64,000 nucleotides of DNA from positions 14,925,754-14,989,753 of the forward strand of contig CAIIXF020000011.1 in assembly GCA_903813345.2 (NCBI GenBank). Reading direction: 5' to 3'. Below the pieces are notes generated by a model that did no database searches, was not told where the DNA came from, and saw only the letters and a list, made by a program, of their open reading frames with translations. The position numbers and the translations under genes are program-made. Positions 10,561 to 22,046 of the stretch are shown here, piece after piece. Every line of letters begins with the position of its first letter. Position 1 is the stretch's first letter. Source of the stretch: Owenia fusiformis. Lineage: Eukaryota > Annelida > Polychaeta > Sabellida > Oweniidae.

Positions 10561-11305
10561 ATGGACAAAGTGATTGAGCGTCGGTTCAGATGGACTCAAT
10601 TCTTCTCGACTTCACTGAAAACAAATTCTTTATGCATGGTTATTTGAATTATATAAATGATCTTTGATCGACTATTTAGACTATTTATTCCATGATATTG
10701 CATTGATAGAAATTGCTACAGTTTCGTTCCACATAGACCATTCGCAATTTAGATTCGTCCCGGCTGAGGCCATTTTGGCTAGCAGAAGACGTATTTTCCC
10801 CATAACTTGTATTGCTTTCAACATATTGTAACAAATTTTTACTTTTCAAATTTTCGATTCTTTGTAGTCCAGTGCCATTGTACCAGTTTTCTTACAGTTA
10901 ACACAGTGAGAAAGTGTTTTCCATTTTTGGTTGACAAGTAGTATACTTACATGAATGTATGTGACACTAGAGAAGTAGTCAGACTCATGTAAATTGCTAA
11001 TTTTTATGAGATTTCTTTTTTGCTTTCATTTGTTTACATTTTTCTCATCTTACGTATGAAGAGCTATATTGACCTACATTCAATCACTAGTTTTTTCGGT
11101 CAATTTCGGCATGATTATAACCAATGATGATTGGTTTATGTTATATTTATTTAGTTTATACATTTATCTAGTTAAATGTATTAATGTTACATTAGATAGC
11201 ACAGATTGTGAGTTCTAAATGAAGCCAGTTATTTTGCACTTTTCATATCCTGATTGCATCATAGTAATTGTACACCAGTCTTGTCCTGTCCAAGGGCCTA
11301 GGTAT

Positions 11306-13211
11306 TGTCGCGCGCCAGACTCCCGCCGAGTACCCGTACTCCCTCGGAGAAGGTCTGGTGGCGATGATAAGGGATTCGGAGGTGTTTATCACGGGCGCCG
11401 AGCTGGTTTGGTGCTTCAGCTGTCACTGAGCTAGGAGATGGAAAACACAATGTAAAAAACAATCAATTACGGGATTTTAACAATCTATTCAACACAATAA
11501 TCACAATAAATTTCAAAGTGTCCTTTAATAAAGCCTTTATGGCCAATAACTCAAATGCAAATGTCTCTATGTATAAGTATGAGTTCAAAACACTCTGGCT
11601 CTGAGTTCGTCCGTCTCTACTCTACTTTGCCATACTCTGCTTTCTGCTCTGCTTGTCTGCTCTGCTCTCTGCAATACTCTGCTTGTCTACTCTGCTATAC
11701 TCTGCTCTGCTCTGCTTGAAAAGAGCTCTCCCTATTGAGCTATCTCGTCTTTGGGAAAGAGCCCTGGCTCCGGAAGTAACCTCTTCTTCGGGAGTCGCCT
11801 TGTCACGGGAGTAACCACCTTTAAACTCTCCTCAAAAGAGTGCTTTCACTCTTTGAGCTACACTGTCTCTTGGAAGGGGTTCAGGCTCCGAGAGTAACCT
11901 CTGCTCTTGGAGTCACCACTTCTCAGGATACACCTCTCTACAACCTCTGCTCAATTCACTCTTGAGCTACACTGTCTCTTGGAAGGGGTCCAGGCTCCGG
12001 GAGTATCCTCTGCTCTTGGAGTCGTCACTTCTCAGGAGAAACCTCTGCTCTCCAACGAGATCCACACACTGGGAGTACCTCAGCTCCGGGAATCGCCTCG
12101 TCTCAGGAGTAACCTCTGCTCTTGAACGAGATCCACACACTGCTAGTACCTCAGCCCCGGGAATCGCCTCGTCTCAGGAGTAACCTCTACTCAAAGAGTG
12201 CTCTCACTCAATGAGCTATACTGTCTCCAAAGAGTAACCTCTGCTCTCGGAGTCACCGCTTCGCAGGAGCAACCTCACTACAATCTCTTTAGAGAATAAC
12301 AACTCTAGAATGTCGATCAAAGAATGAGATTAGACAGAGCTGTTATCTCTCGCCTTGGAGCACCTCAGTTCCGGTAATGTAACCTTGGCTCCGATGAGAG
12401 TAAACCTTCCTCAACATACAACCCTGGGTGAGAGTCAGATCGCCTCGACAAAGTAGGAGCATTTATAGCTTGGAGGGGTAATGACTAGGAGCCACCAATA
12501 CTCAGAGCAGAATGACTCACGAATATCGATCAAAGAAATGAGATTAGACAGAGCCAAATCTACTCAGAGAATCTGGAGCTCAAAACTTCTCAAAATGACG
12601 TCACTTCCTTCAAAATCAAAGATGGCCGACCGCCGGGAATTGTGGGAACAAGAAAGCAAGATGGCGGACAGCTAATTACCCATTTTATGCCAACCTCAAT
12701 CAAGAAAATGGCTAACTCACCAAAACACTGGCTGTTGTCTTGTATTTTCTTCAATAGTCGCACCAAATACAATCTGCATCTAACGATTACTGCAACTAAT
12801 CCAATATATCCAAAATAATGCTCTAATAAGTCCACAGATTAAATAAAACACGCTTGCACATAAATAAATCCAAACTGACGAGGTCTTGTATCTTCAAGAT
12901 CTAGGTTTACTCTGATTCACGTGGTTAATTGCAAACAATAAAATCCAGACACCTCAAGTTGCATCATGGGAAAACTACAACTTAAGTTGGAGGGAAATTC
13001 AAATAAAAGAATCTGATTGGCTGATCACCGGTTGCTGGGTACTTATTATTCTAATTTATTCCACTACAGTCTGCTGATCAGTAAACATCCCAGTGCCTAC
13101 GTGACATTCTGCATGTACACATTTGAGCCATTAAACTCTCTGAAAGAGTCGACTGACTCCACATATAAAAGTTCAAAATAAAACAAAAATGAAACTCACA
13201 ATTTTGTCACA
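11306..13211 (-). repeat. 3' LTR (element orientation), 1906 bp
   Basis: Contains CTCTGC-rich simple repeats (11620-11730) and repeated CTCTTGGAGTC / GAGTAACCTCTGC words. A TGACGTCA octamer at 12596-12603 may be a CRE-type enhancer site. Short open frames are mere repeats and are not annotated as genes. Confidence 0.92.
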
Positions 13212-13223
13212 CTCCCTCCTCCC
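13212..13223 (-). other. Polypurine tract of the LTR retrotransposon
   Basis: On the minus strand the bases next to the 3' LTR read GGGAGGAGGGAG. This is the expected primer site for plus-strand DNA synthesis. Confidence 0.8.
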
Positions 13224-13422
13224 AGGATGGATCGCCCTCGATCCAACAAGGAAGATATAACATACATGTTTCTAACTAACAATAGAGCTATAAATCTCAA
13301 AACTTGAGACTCCAAAGCATGAACAATACAACTGACGACTATATACACTAATATAACACATTATCTCTAAAACAATCAACGATCATAGTCGAAAATGTCT
13401 CTTTATGATCACACAGCATTAA

Positions 13423-14106
13423 TTACGAATGTCTGCTGGTGCAGACACAACTGTAATCCTTCAAGTATGTAGGAACATGTCTTCTCCGTGTGGGACGAGG
13501 AGGTTTCTTCTCTCTGGATGACTGTTGGAGTTCACTCCTCTCGTGGTCGTCCATAGAGCTATCCTCACTCTTTCTGGGTAACTTTTCTCTGAAGCTTGAT
13601 TTAGACTCAACAACTTTCCCCTCGTTGGCTTTCTTCCTTCTCACTTTGGGTTTTACCTTCTTTGGGGAAGGAGAGCTCAAACTCTCAGAGTCCATCTTTC
13701 TCTTTCTCAGGCTCGGGGTTTCATCTTCTATTCTTTTCAAATCAGTCAAGGGTTGCTCTGGTAATGAAGCACATTCTGGTTCTTCATCAGCAGATATCCA
13801 TCGGGACCAGGAAGCAGGTAGCTTGCACTCAAATGGTTTCAGAAGATTCTGGTGAACCACCTTTGGCTTCCCTGTCTTCTTCTCCTTGATTCTGTAAATC
13901 ACGGGAGAGAGTCGACCCACTATCTGGTATGGCCCTATCCATCTTGGTTGTAACTTTGGGGACTTGCCAACTCTTGGGAACTCTATCTGTAGGTCCTCTA
14001 CTGGAACAATATGACTCCTCGGGCTTGACTTGAGTACAGTCATCTCGTTCTCGCCAGTGTAGATCTGGAGCTCTTTCCATGTCCCATGGTCTCCTGCCTC
14101 CTCCAT
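13423..14106 (-). pseudogene. Integrase C-terminal remnant (GPY/F module)
   Basis: Minus-strand frame of 227 codons. Its N-terminal ~100 residues match the DNA-binding C-terminus of Ty3/gypsy integrases: a W-I-G-P-Y motif, then a Y-x-I stretch, then V-V-H-x-N-L-L-K-P. The rest is a charged Lys/Ser-rich tail. No DDE catalytic core or HHCC zinc domain precedes it; upstream DNA runs straight into the end of gag-protease. The frame overlaps the end of the gag-protease frame in a different register, so the deletion junction (about 14100-14260) also shifted frame. It is not expected to act as an integrase. Confidence 0.8.
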
Positions 14107-17100
14107 TAGATTCCGGTCTTCTCCAACACCAGTGAGACCTGTTTCTTCTCCTCTGGTTGTGTTCTACTGGAGTGCAGTATCTCGGTCTCTCCTTCCATCT
14201 GGTCTTGCACTGTCTTCTCTCACGAGGCCACTGGTAGAGTCCTGTCTTCTGGACAACAACGTTCTCCACCATTAAAACATCCTCTTCATGAGAGAGTGAA
14301 GGAGCACTGGCATCTCTCTGGATACTCAGCTTCCTCCCAGACTTCCGAGACTCTCTGACACTCCTAGACTCAATCGTGGATGCTATACTCTCTTGTACAC
14401 TGTCAGCCTTTGGTACAAAGTCCTTTTCCATTTTCTCCATCACCTTAATGGAATCACTATCATCCCGAGTCTTCTGTGCTATTTTCTCCTGTTTGGCTCT
14501 CTGTCTCTTGCCTTGAGATTTCCTTTGTCTCTTCTTCTTGGAGCTACTTGGTCCCTGGTCTGCTCCAGTATCTCTCTTTGAGCTGAAGTTCTCCTGCTCC
14601 ACAGGAAACTGGATTACCAGTCGGCCATAATCAATGACTGCCTTGCTTGCAGTGAGGAACTCTGAACCCAATATTCCATCATGAGTTATATCTGCTACTA
14701 TAACTTCTAAAGGCATCCGTCTCCCATTTACATCTGCTTCACAAGTGATTGTCCCATACACCTCCAACCTAGAGCCATCTGCTTGTGAAAGAACTGGCCT
14801 AGAAGGTTTAAGAGTTGGACGTCTCCGATATGGGATGCGGTTGAATGAATGCAATGACATCAATGTACAGCATGAGCCAGAATCCACCACAAAGAGCATA
14901 GGACTATTCTTAATTCGGACATGCGCAAGGATCTTCTTACTCTGGGAATCAGTCTTCTCCTGTCCATGTTCATTCACCATCTGGACTGAGGAGACACCAA
15001 TCACATTACTGTTCCCACTTGATGCAGCTACAGGAGCTTTCCTGACTCGCTGAGGTCTTGTACACTCATATGCTAAGTGTCCTGCCTCGGAGCAGTTGAA
15101 GCAGATAATCAAGGGACATCTCTTCACTGTATGCCCTTCTTCTCCACACTTCCTACAAATGAAGGGTGTCCTCTTCTCTTTAGAGGTCTTAACTGCGTCA
15201 ACAATCTCCTTTATTCCCTCCTTGAACTCCCTTAACTCTTTAGTCATTCCCTCCTGGTACTCTTTCATCATCTTAATGAATTTTTCTTCTTGGGAGTCAT
15301 TGGTAACAGCTGCAATTTGGTGATCCCGCTGTTTTGGCTTCAGGCCTTTCCGGATTCGCTCTGACTCCAAGTATGCCTCCTCCTTCTGAGCCTCTTCTAT
15401 GGCCTGATCAAGAGACTTGGGGTCTCTTCGATGCACAGCTGCTCGCACCTCATCATCTGTTATGGCATTCTCATAACATTTCCTCGCCAACCTATCCTGA
15501 GAAGAGCGAGGCATCTCCGGATATGCAAGAGCAGCTAGTCTCCTTATGCTCTGGCCAAGACTTTGTAATGACTCCTTGGGCTTCCTTGTCCTTGTATTGA
15601 GTTCTGCCTCATACATGGACGCCTTTTCACCTGGTCCAAACCTTTTAGTGAGTGCTTCAAGCAGCTCATCATAGGAGTGGCCTTGCTCCAGCTCTTGCAC
15701 TACCTGCTGGGCATCTCCTCTCAACTGGTTTGTCAACTGTTGCCGCTTCTCCTCATCACTCCATCCATTACTGTCAATGCAGTTCTGGAAATACACCTTG
15801 TAATCAAGCCATGGTGTCTTCCCATCAAACAACTGGTTAGGCTTTATCTTGGTCTTCTTCTCGGTATTAGATGAGCTCAGTGCTTTCACCAACTGCTCAT
15901 TGTTTGATTTGCACATTTGCATGGCCTGCTCAGCAAGAAGCAGGGCTCTATTGGTCTCTTCAGCTGCAGAGTCTCTTGACTTCTCAACTAGTTTACCATG
16001 CACTCCTTCAGTGGTATCCTGGTCAGGGATAGTAGGAGCTGGTCTTCTCTCTGGGGACACTCCCACTGGTTGAGTTTCAGGTCTCTCTGCAGGTATAAAC
16101 ATTCGATCCTGTCTCCTTAAACTCCAAGGTTTGGACACGGGAAACATCCCCACAGGGGCCTCAGGGAGTCCAGGAACAGGACAACTCTTAGAGCCTCTCG
16201 CTTCCATCTCTTGATCATCAACAGGCATGGGACAATAGGAGGGCTGCTGTTGATGCTCTGCCCACTTAGCAGTCTCTGGCACATTCGACCTCTCTGGAGT
16301 CTTAATCTCTGGAAAGGAAATTCTACTCCTTGGTTCATCAGCATGTGTCCCTGGGATACGCTGCCATATTTCCCTCTCTGGCATCTCTAGTCTAGGGGGC
16401 CTTTCCTCTCTCCAGGACTGCAATGGTTCTGGTAGGCGAGGTGGACCTCTCCTGGTTGCAGGCATTAGCAGCTGCTCCTGCCATCTCGCTGCAGAGAGTT
16501 GAGGATTCTCTTCATGAGTAATCAAACTCAACTTCCTTGTAGTCTCTCGTAGCCGTTTCTCAGCAACTCCCTCATTCATCATATCTGCCTCAATCTCTTT
16601 CTCCCTCAGGTCTGTGTGACTTCTTCTACGTGGAGTGGAACTTCGAGAGGAAGCAATTGAAGGTGCTAAATTCACCAGGGTTTCATGTATCTGGCCCATC
16701 TGTCGTGTCAAGTCCAACTTCATCTCTTCTTGGCCTTGAGTCAATTTTTCTTCTTGATGATGAAGCTGCTGTCTCGTCTGAAAAGTCTGGGATACCAATT
16801 CATCTTTGATACCCAGAACGTCCTGCTTTAAAGACTCCACATCTTGTTCCACTTTGATGAGTTCAAACTTGCTCTTCTTTTGAGCATATTCACTTGATGT
16901 GGGCTTCCTTGATACTCCACAATCACTTTTGATCTCTGTGGAAGTAACAGGCAAGGGCTGGTCCTGTCTGCCTAGTACTTCAGGAGTACGAAACTTGGAG
17001 GGAGTGAACTCACTCTGCATCCTGGACTGCATCCTTGACTCTGACCAATACCCAGTACTGTCTTGGGCCACTCTCTGCCCTGGTCTCTGTTCGGGTACAT

Positions 17101-17359
17101 GCAAATATCTCTCTGTACCACCCATGGCACCATACTTCTCTGAATTCAGACCCGAGTCCCTTGACTCCAAAGGAAGAGTATCTTGGGTCTCCAGCTCCAG
17201 GTTTCTGGGGCCACCTTTAAAAACCACTGTGTCGTCTGGCTCCGGTGTCCTCCTGAGTGTCCTCCCCTTTGGGATACCCATTGTATCATCAATTGAGCCG
17301 CCGTGGTCAGAAGTTCTTGGACTTCTCCCTGCCTCTGACATCTCCATGCTTCTCTCCAT
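13829..17359 (-). CDS. Gag-protease of LTR retrotransposon, 1176 codons
   Basis: Minus-strand frame starting 20 bases inside the primer-binding site. Residues ~150-220 are predicted coiled coil (heptad-like, E/Q/K-rich). A retrotransposon Gag domain follows around residues 500-690. A zinc knuckle pair at ~730-765 has one classical CxxCxxxxGHxxxxC unit, and a retroviral-type aspartic protease with the active-site triad DSG lies near residue 825. The last ~90 codons are out-of-frame reading of integrase-tail DNA, so the natural end is altered by the internal deletion. It would build capsid particles and process Gag. The intact frame fits a recent insertion; activity is untested. Confidence 0.88.
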   Translation of the reverse strand: MERSMEMSEAGRSPRTSDHGGSIDDTMGIPKGRTLRRTPEPDDTVVFKGGPRNLELETQDTLPLESRDSGLNSEKYGAMGGTERYLHVPEQRPGQRVAQDSTGYWSESRMQSRMQSEFTPSKFRTPEVLGRQDQPLPVTSTEIKSDCGVSRKPTSSEYAQKKSKFELIKVEQDVESLKQDVLGIKDELVSQTFQTRQQLHHQEEKLTQGQEEMKLDLTRQMGQIHETLVNLAPSIASSRSSTPRRRSHTDLREKEIEADMMNEGVAEKRLRETTRKLSLITHEENPQLSAARWQEQLLMPATRRGPPRLPEPLQSWREERPPRLEMPEREIWQRIPGTHADEPRSRISFPEIKTPERSNVPETAKWAEHQQQPSYCPMPVDDQEMEARGSKSCPVPGLPEAPVGMFPVSKPWSLRRQDRMFIPAERPETQPVGVSPERRPAPTIPDQDTTEGVHGKLVEKSRDSAAEETNRALLLAEQAMQMCKSNNEQLVKALSSSNTEKKTKIKPNQLFDGKTPWLDYKVYFQNCIDSNGWSDEEKRQQLTNQLRGDAQQVVQELEQGHSYDELLEALTKRFGPGEKASMYEAELNTRTRKPKESLQSLGQSIRRLAALAYPEMPRSSQDRLARKCYENAITDDEVRAAVHRRDPKSLDQAIEEAQKEEAYLESERIRKGLKPKQRDHQIAAVTNDSQEEKFIKMMKEYQEGMTKELREFKEGIKEIVDAVKTSKEKRTPFICRKCGEEGHTVKRCPLIICFNCSEAGHLAYECTRPQRVRKAPVAASSGNSNVIGVSSVQMVNEHGQEKTDSQSKKILAHVRIKNSPMLFVVDSGSCCTLMSLHSFNRIPYRRRPTLKPSRPVLSQADGSRLEVYGTITCEADVNGRRMPLEVIVADITHDGILGSEFLTASKAVIDYGRLVIQFPVEQENFSSKRDTGADQGPSSSKKKRQRKSQGKRQRAKQEKIAQKTRDDSDSIKVMEKMEKDFVPKADSVQESIASTIESRSVRESRKSGRKLSIQRDASAPSLSHEEDVLMVENVVVQKTGLYQWPRERRQCKTRWKERPRYCTPVEHNQRRRNRSHWCWRRPESNGGGRRPWDMERAPDLHWRERDDCTQVKPEESYCSSRGPTDRVPKSWQVPKVTTKMDRAIPDSGSTLSRDLQNQGEEDREAKGGSPESSETI

Positions 17360-17378
17360 CTCTAGGAACAGTGAAAAA

Positions 17379-17395
17379 TCCCACCGCTGCCACCA
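17379..17395 (-). other. Primer-binding site complementary to tRNA-Leu
   Basis: The plus strand reads TCCCACCGCTGCCACCA, which equals the 3' end (with CCA) of a typical animal tRNA-Leu(AAG) as I recall it. It lies one base from the 5' LTR edge (17397). It primes minus-strand cDNA synthesis. Confidence 0.8.
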
Positions 17396-17396
17396 A

Positions 17397-19302
17397 TGTC
17401 GCGCGCCAGACTCCCGCCGAGTACCCGTACTCCCTCGGAGAAGGTCTGGTGGCGATGATAAGGGATTCGGAGGTGTTTATCACGGGCGCCGAGCTGGTTT
17501 GGTGCTTCAGCTGTCACTGAGCTAGGAGATGGAAAACACAATGTAAAAAACAATCAATTACGGGATTTTAACAATCTATTCAACACAATAATCACAATAA
17601 ATTTCAAAGTGTCCTTTAATAAAGCCTTTATGGCCAATAACTCAAATGCAAATGTCTCTATGTATAAGTATGAGTTCAAAACACTCTGGCTCTGAGTTCG
17701 TCCGTCTCTACTCTACTTTGCCATACTCTGCTTTCTGCTCTGCTTGTCTGCTCTGCTCTCTGCAATACTCTGCTTGTCTACTCTGCTATACTCTGCTCTG
17801 CTCTGCTTGAAAAGAGCTCTCCCTATTGAGCTATCTCGTCTTTGGGAAAGAGCCCTGGCTCCGGAAGTAACCTCTTCTTCGGGAGTCGCCTTGTCACGGG
17901 AGTAACCACCTTTAAACTCTCCTCAAAAGAGTGCTTTCACTCTTTGAGCTACACTGTCTCTTGGAAGGGGTTCAGGCTCCGAGAGTAACCTCTGCTCTTG
18001 GAGTCACCACTTCTCAGGATACACCTCTCTACAACCTCTGCTCAATTCACTCTTGAGCTACACTGTCTCTTGGAAGGGGTCCAGGCTCCGGGAGTATCCT
18101 CTGCTCTTGGAGTCGTCACTTCTCAGGAGAAACCTCTGCTCTCCAACGAGATCCACACACTGGGAGTACCTCAGCTCCGGGAATCGCCTCGTCTCAGGAG
18201 TAACCTCTGCTCTTGAACGAGATCCACACACTGCTAGTACCTCAGCCCCGGGAATCGCCTCGTCTCAGGAGTAACCTCTACTCAAAGAGTGCTCTCACTC
18301 AATGAGCTATACTGTCTCCAAAGAGTAACCTCTGCTCTCGGAGTCACCGCTTCGCAGGAGCAACCTCACTACAATCTCTTTAGAGAATAACAACTCTAGA
18401 ATGTCGATCAAAGAATGAGATTAGACAGAGCTGTTATCTCTCGCCTTGGAGCACCTCAGTTCCGGTAATGTAACCTTGGCTCCGATGAGAGTAAACCTTC
18501 CTCAACATACAACCCTGGGTGAGAGTCAGATCGCCTCGACAAAGTAGGAGCATTTATAGCTTGGAGGGGTAATGACTAGGAGCCACCAATACTCAGAGCA
18601 GAATGACTCACGAATATCGATCAAAGAAATGAGATTAGACAGAGCCAAATCTACTCAGAGAATCTGGAGCTCAAAACTTCTCAAAATGACGTCACTTCCT
18701 TCAAAATCAAAGATGGCCGACCGCCGGGAATTGTGGGAACAAGAAAGCAAGATGGCGGACAGCTAATTACCCATTTTATGCCAACCTCAATCAAGAAAAT
18801 GGCTAACTCACCAAAACACTGGCTGTTGTCTTGTATTTTCTTCAATAGTCGCACCAAATACAATCTGCATCTAACGATTACTGCAACTAATCCAATATAT
18901 CCAAAATAATGCTCTAATAAGTCCACAGATTAAATAAAACACGCTTGCACATAAATAAATCCAAACTGACGAGGTCTTGTATCTTCAAGATCTAGGTTTA
19001 CTCTGATTCACGTGGTTAATTGCAAACAATAAAATCCAGACACCTCAAGTTGCATCATGGGAAAACTACAACTTAAGTTGGAGGGAAATTCAAATAAAAG
19101 AATCTGATTGGCTGATCACCGGTTGCTGGGTACTTATTATTCTAATTTATTCCACTACAGTCTGCTGATCAGTAAACATCCCAGTGCCTACGTGACATTC
19201 TGCATGTACACATTTGAGCCATTAAACTCTCTGAAAGAGTCGACTGACTCCACATATAAAAGTTCAAAATAAAACAAAAATGAAACTCACAATTTTGTCA
19301 CA
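17397..19302 (-). repeat. 5' LTR (element orientation), 1906 bp
   Basis: Apparently identical to 11306-13211. It carries the element promoter by inference. Directly followed by the TSD GTAT at 19303-19306. Confidence 0.92.
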
Positions 19303-19362
19303 GTATTGCATCAGCCCATGTGCTAATCATGAGTGAATACAGCAGTGTACACCTGTCTGGGG

Positions 19363-19370
19363 TATAAATA
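19363..19370 (+). promoter_or_regulatory. TATA-box-like site TATAAATA
   Basis: TATAAATA in a G-rich context 60 bases beyond the LTR element and ~190 bases before a block of GAGGGACTTAG repeats. It could drive a non-coding transcript of those repeats. No open frame follows, so function is unproven. Confidence 0.35.
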
Positions 19371-19439
19371 GAGACGACCAGGTGACTCAGCAGGCACTTT
19401 CTTGCTGGAACTGAGAGAGGACAGACCTGTGTGCCTCCA

Positions 19440-19702
19440 GGGATTGACACTTGATGGACTTAGGCTGATTCTACACATATATTGATGGACTTAGAAGATT
19501 TTCATCTCACATATTGAGGGACTTAGAGGATTTTACCCTGGTATACTTAGAGGATCTTAGGCAGATTCGACATACCCGTTGAGGGACTTTGAGGATATAC
19601 TTAGAGGATCTTAGGCAGATTCGACATACCCGTTGAGGGACTTTGAGGATATACTTAGAGGATCTTAGGCAGATTCGACATACCCGTTGAGGGACTTAGA
19701 GG
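19440..19702. repeat. GGACTTAG tandem repeats, 54-bp unit
   Basis: Degenerate TTGATGGACTTAG words are followed by nearly three copies of a 54-bp unit (19555-19700) that includes GGCAGATTCGACATACCCG and GAGGGACTTTGAGG. The array continues at 20526-20640 after the fold-back insertion. Stops in all frames; non-coding. Confidence 0.75.
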
Positions 19703-19710
19703 ATTTTACC

Positions 19711-20525
19711 GCTTCCTGGTCAACTCAACCCCAAGTCAACTCAACCCAGTAAAACTCAACCCTAGTAAAACTCAACCCCAAGTCATCTCAACCCCTGTAA
19801 AACTCAACCCCAAGTCAACTCAACCCTGTAAAACTCAACCCCAGTAAAACTCAACCCCTATATATTTTAAGTTAATTTTCATATGTTTGTTTATAATTAA
19901 AAAAAAGGTTTTATAATTTTGTGTCAATTTTTGATTATCATTCTAAGACCTGCCTTGTATAGTTAATGATGAGCACAATCTCTAAGCTCTAAAGAATTAA
20001 GAGTCATTTAATCATATTCCACATGTCATCTTATTTCAACGCCTTCTTGGTACCATTTAAATCTTGCTAATACGTTTGGTTTGTTGTAATGCCTCTCAGG
20101 TTGACACTATTGATCATTAATGATTTCATTAATACGTTTATAAAAAAACATTGTTAATTGCCAAGATTTTATTTTCCTAAAATTTGATTTTAAAATATGT
20201 TAAACTGTTTGTGAATATATATATCTCGAATCATTATCCAAGATGAAAATAAACAGTGTCTAATATTATTATACCTCTGTGAAATATTCTAATTCTAACA
20301 AAGCATTGTTTAAAATATGCAAAATGCTAAATTATCAAAGTTAATGAACTCGAGAACTAGACATTACAGAAATGAATGGGGTTGAGTTTTACTGGGGTTG
20401 AGTTTTACAGGGTTGAGTTGACTTGGGGTTGAGTTTTAACGGGGTTGAGTTTTACTGGGGTTGAGTTGACTTGGGGTTGAGTTGTACTGGGTTGAGTTGA
20501 CTTGGGGTTGAGATGACCTGTCACC
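19711..20525. mobile_element. 815-bp fold-back element with 8-bp TSD (hAT-like)
   Basis: Flanked by ATTTTACC on both sides (19703-19710 and 20526-20533). Without it the repeat unit GAGG-ATTTTACC-CTGGTATACTTAG is restored. The arms are inverted clusters of CTCAACCCC(A)AGTAAAA words (left 19722-19860) against GGGGTTGAGTTTTACTGG words (right 20377-20516). The centre is AT-rich and has no ORF. An 8-bp TSD fits hAT superfamily transposition; the class is inferred. Confidence 0.8.
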
Positions 20526-20654
20526 ATTTTACCCTGGTATACTTAGAGGATCTTAGGCAGATTCGACATAAGAGATTGATGCCTGAGGGACTTAGACAAA
20601 TCTGCATACCATTTGATGGACTTAGGAGAATTCTTCGATCGATGCACTTAGGAA

Positions 20655-20935
20655 GATATTACCTTGAGGGACTTAGCCAATATTCACCATAGTTGCCTGG
20701 AGTTTGATGCCCAGAGGAACCTGAGGAATATTCACGCATATATTGAGGGACTTAGCCAATATTCACCATAGTTGCCTGGAGTTTGATGCCCAGAGGAACT
20801 TAAGGAATATTCACGCATATATTGAGGGACTTAGCCAATATTCACCATAGTTGCCTGGAGTTTGATGCCCAGAGGAACTTAAGGAATATTCACGCATATA
20901 TTGAGGGACTTGGCCAATATTCATTTTGATAATTG
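20655..20935. repeat. 79-bp tandem repeat, ~3 copies
   Basis: The unit begins GAGGGACTTAGCCAATATTC and contains GCCTGGAGTTTGATGCCC and GGAATATTCACGCATATATT. It is related to the GGACTTAG repeats upstream. Non-coding. Confidence 0.8.
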
Positions 20936-21302
20936 ACAGGTTGACCAGTTACACGCTCCTTATTTAAGTTTGGAAGGCTTTTTTCCAATTTGTCAGAATT
21001 TGATAAACTTTTGTGAGGGAAGAAAAATCAAAACCTGAGGAGCCTGAATTAACATCCCGATCATCATGATGATCAAATGTCAATAGTAACTTAAATTTCC
21101 ACTGGTTTTGATATAAAATGTATAAAATTCAAACAGTGCTATTTAAATCTAACTGTATTGTATTGTAGTCAGTTGTAAGTAGATAGATTACCGTCTTAAT
21201 GTTAACCTTGTGGTTGTTACATTTTCAAAGTAATTGTTTTGTGCCAGTTACAAGATATGTTGGTCTCATGAAGTCCATTAGCATTTTACTGTTATTGTTA
21301 AA

Positions 21303-22046
21303 ATCGTGTCAACTTAAAATCGTCACGCACGTAGAATTCAAGCAAACATTTTCTTGAATAAAATAATGAATACACATAACAATATATCGCTATGTCATTC
21401 TTCAAACTAAATAATTTGAGGAAAGCTATTAATGTTAATTGTAACGTATCCTGCTGGGGAAATGGAATGACCATGAAGCAAGATACTGTACGTAATTTAC
21501 TTCTGTGGTTGAAATAAGTCCTAAACCATTGTATTAATCGGATATCCATATTTTGCCAGTTTAAAAATATAATACGTATGATGTTTGACAAGGTATAACA
21601 TGTATTATACACTAAGAAATCGACTGCTGTTACTTTATCACTAAGATGTACACTTATTATTGAGTTTAACATATTTCGTGTCAACACAATCAATTCGTCA
21701 CGCACGTTAGTTTTTAGTAAAAACCTTGCTTAATGCCTTATGACACAAAACTTACAAGGGTAAAACGTTTATTTAAAGCTTTAGATTGGTTAAAACATAT
21801 TTATTCCTAATATATCATGTTATATGAGAAACTCAGGATAGCAGATGAAAAACGCAGATATTTAAAAACGTCACGCACGTTAGCATATTGAAAATAAGCT
21901 GAGAAACCTTAAATGCATAAATTCATGAAATATCGACAAACGATTTTTTCGTCATATGCATTTACACAGTTTGAGAGACTTAAATGTATTTTATCGTCTG
22001 TATTACAAACGTAACTGTTGATTTCATCAAAAACGTCACGCACGTT
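21303..22046. repeat. Right subterminal repeats (CGTCACGCACGTTAG family)
   Basis: Copies near 21322, 21697, 21870 and 22031, all in the same orientation, the first two with an upstream GTGTCAA. They match those at 9801-10560 and lie inside the right end of the 12.8-kb element. Confidence 0.75.

Larger units (their letters stand above)
11306..19302 (-). mobile_element. Young Ty3/gypsy-type LTR retrotransposon, internally deleted
   Basis: Two 1906-bp LTRs (11306-13211 and 17397-19302) begin TGTCGCG and end TGTCACA, flanked by the 4-bp TSD GTAT (11302-11305 and 19303-19306). Every stretch compared keeps a constant 6091-base offset with no difference seen, so insertion is recent. The coding strand is minus. 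The internal region keeps Gag, a zinc knuckle, an aspartic protease and the C-terminal tail of integrase. Reverse transcriptase, RNase H and the integrase core are missing. It therefore resembles a gag-only, trans-mobilised element (TR-GAG-like). It sits inside the 12.8-kb TIR element. Confidence 0.93.

Noticed and set aside
11907-12835. Small ORFs (64-81 aa) occurring twice, also at 17998-18926
   Set aside because: They lie in the two LTRs; duplication reflects LTR identity, not coding constraint.
13490-17525. Plus-strand ORFs of 60-208 aa
   Set aside because: Antisense shadows of the minus-strand gag-protease frame.
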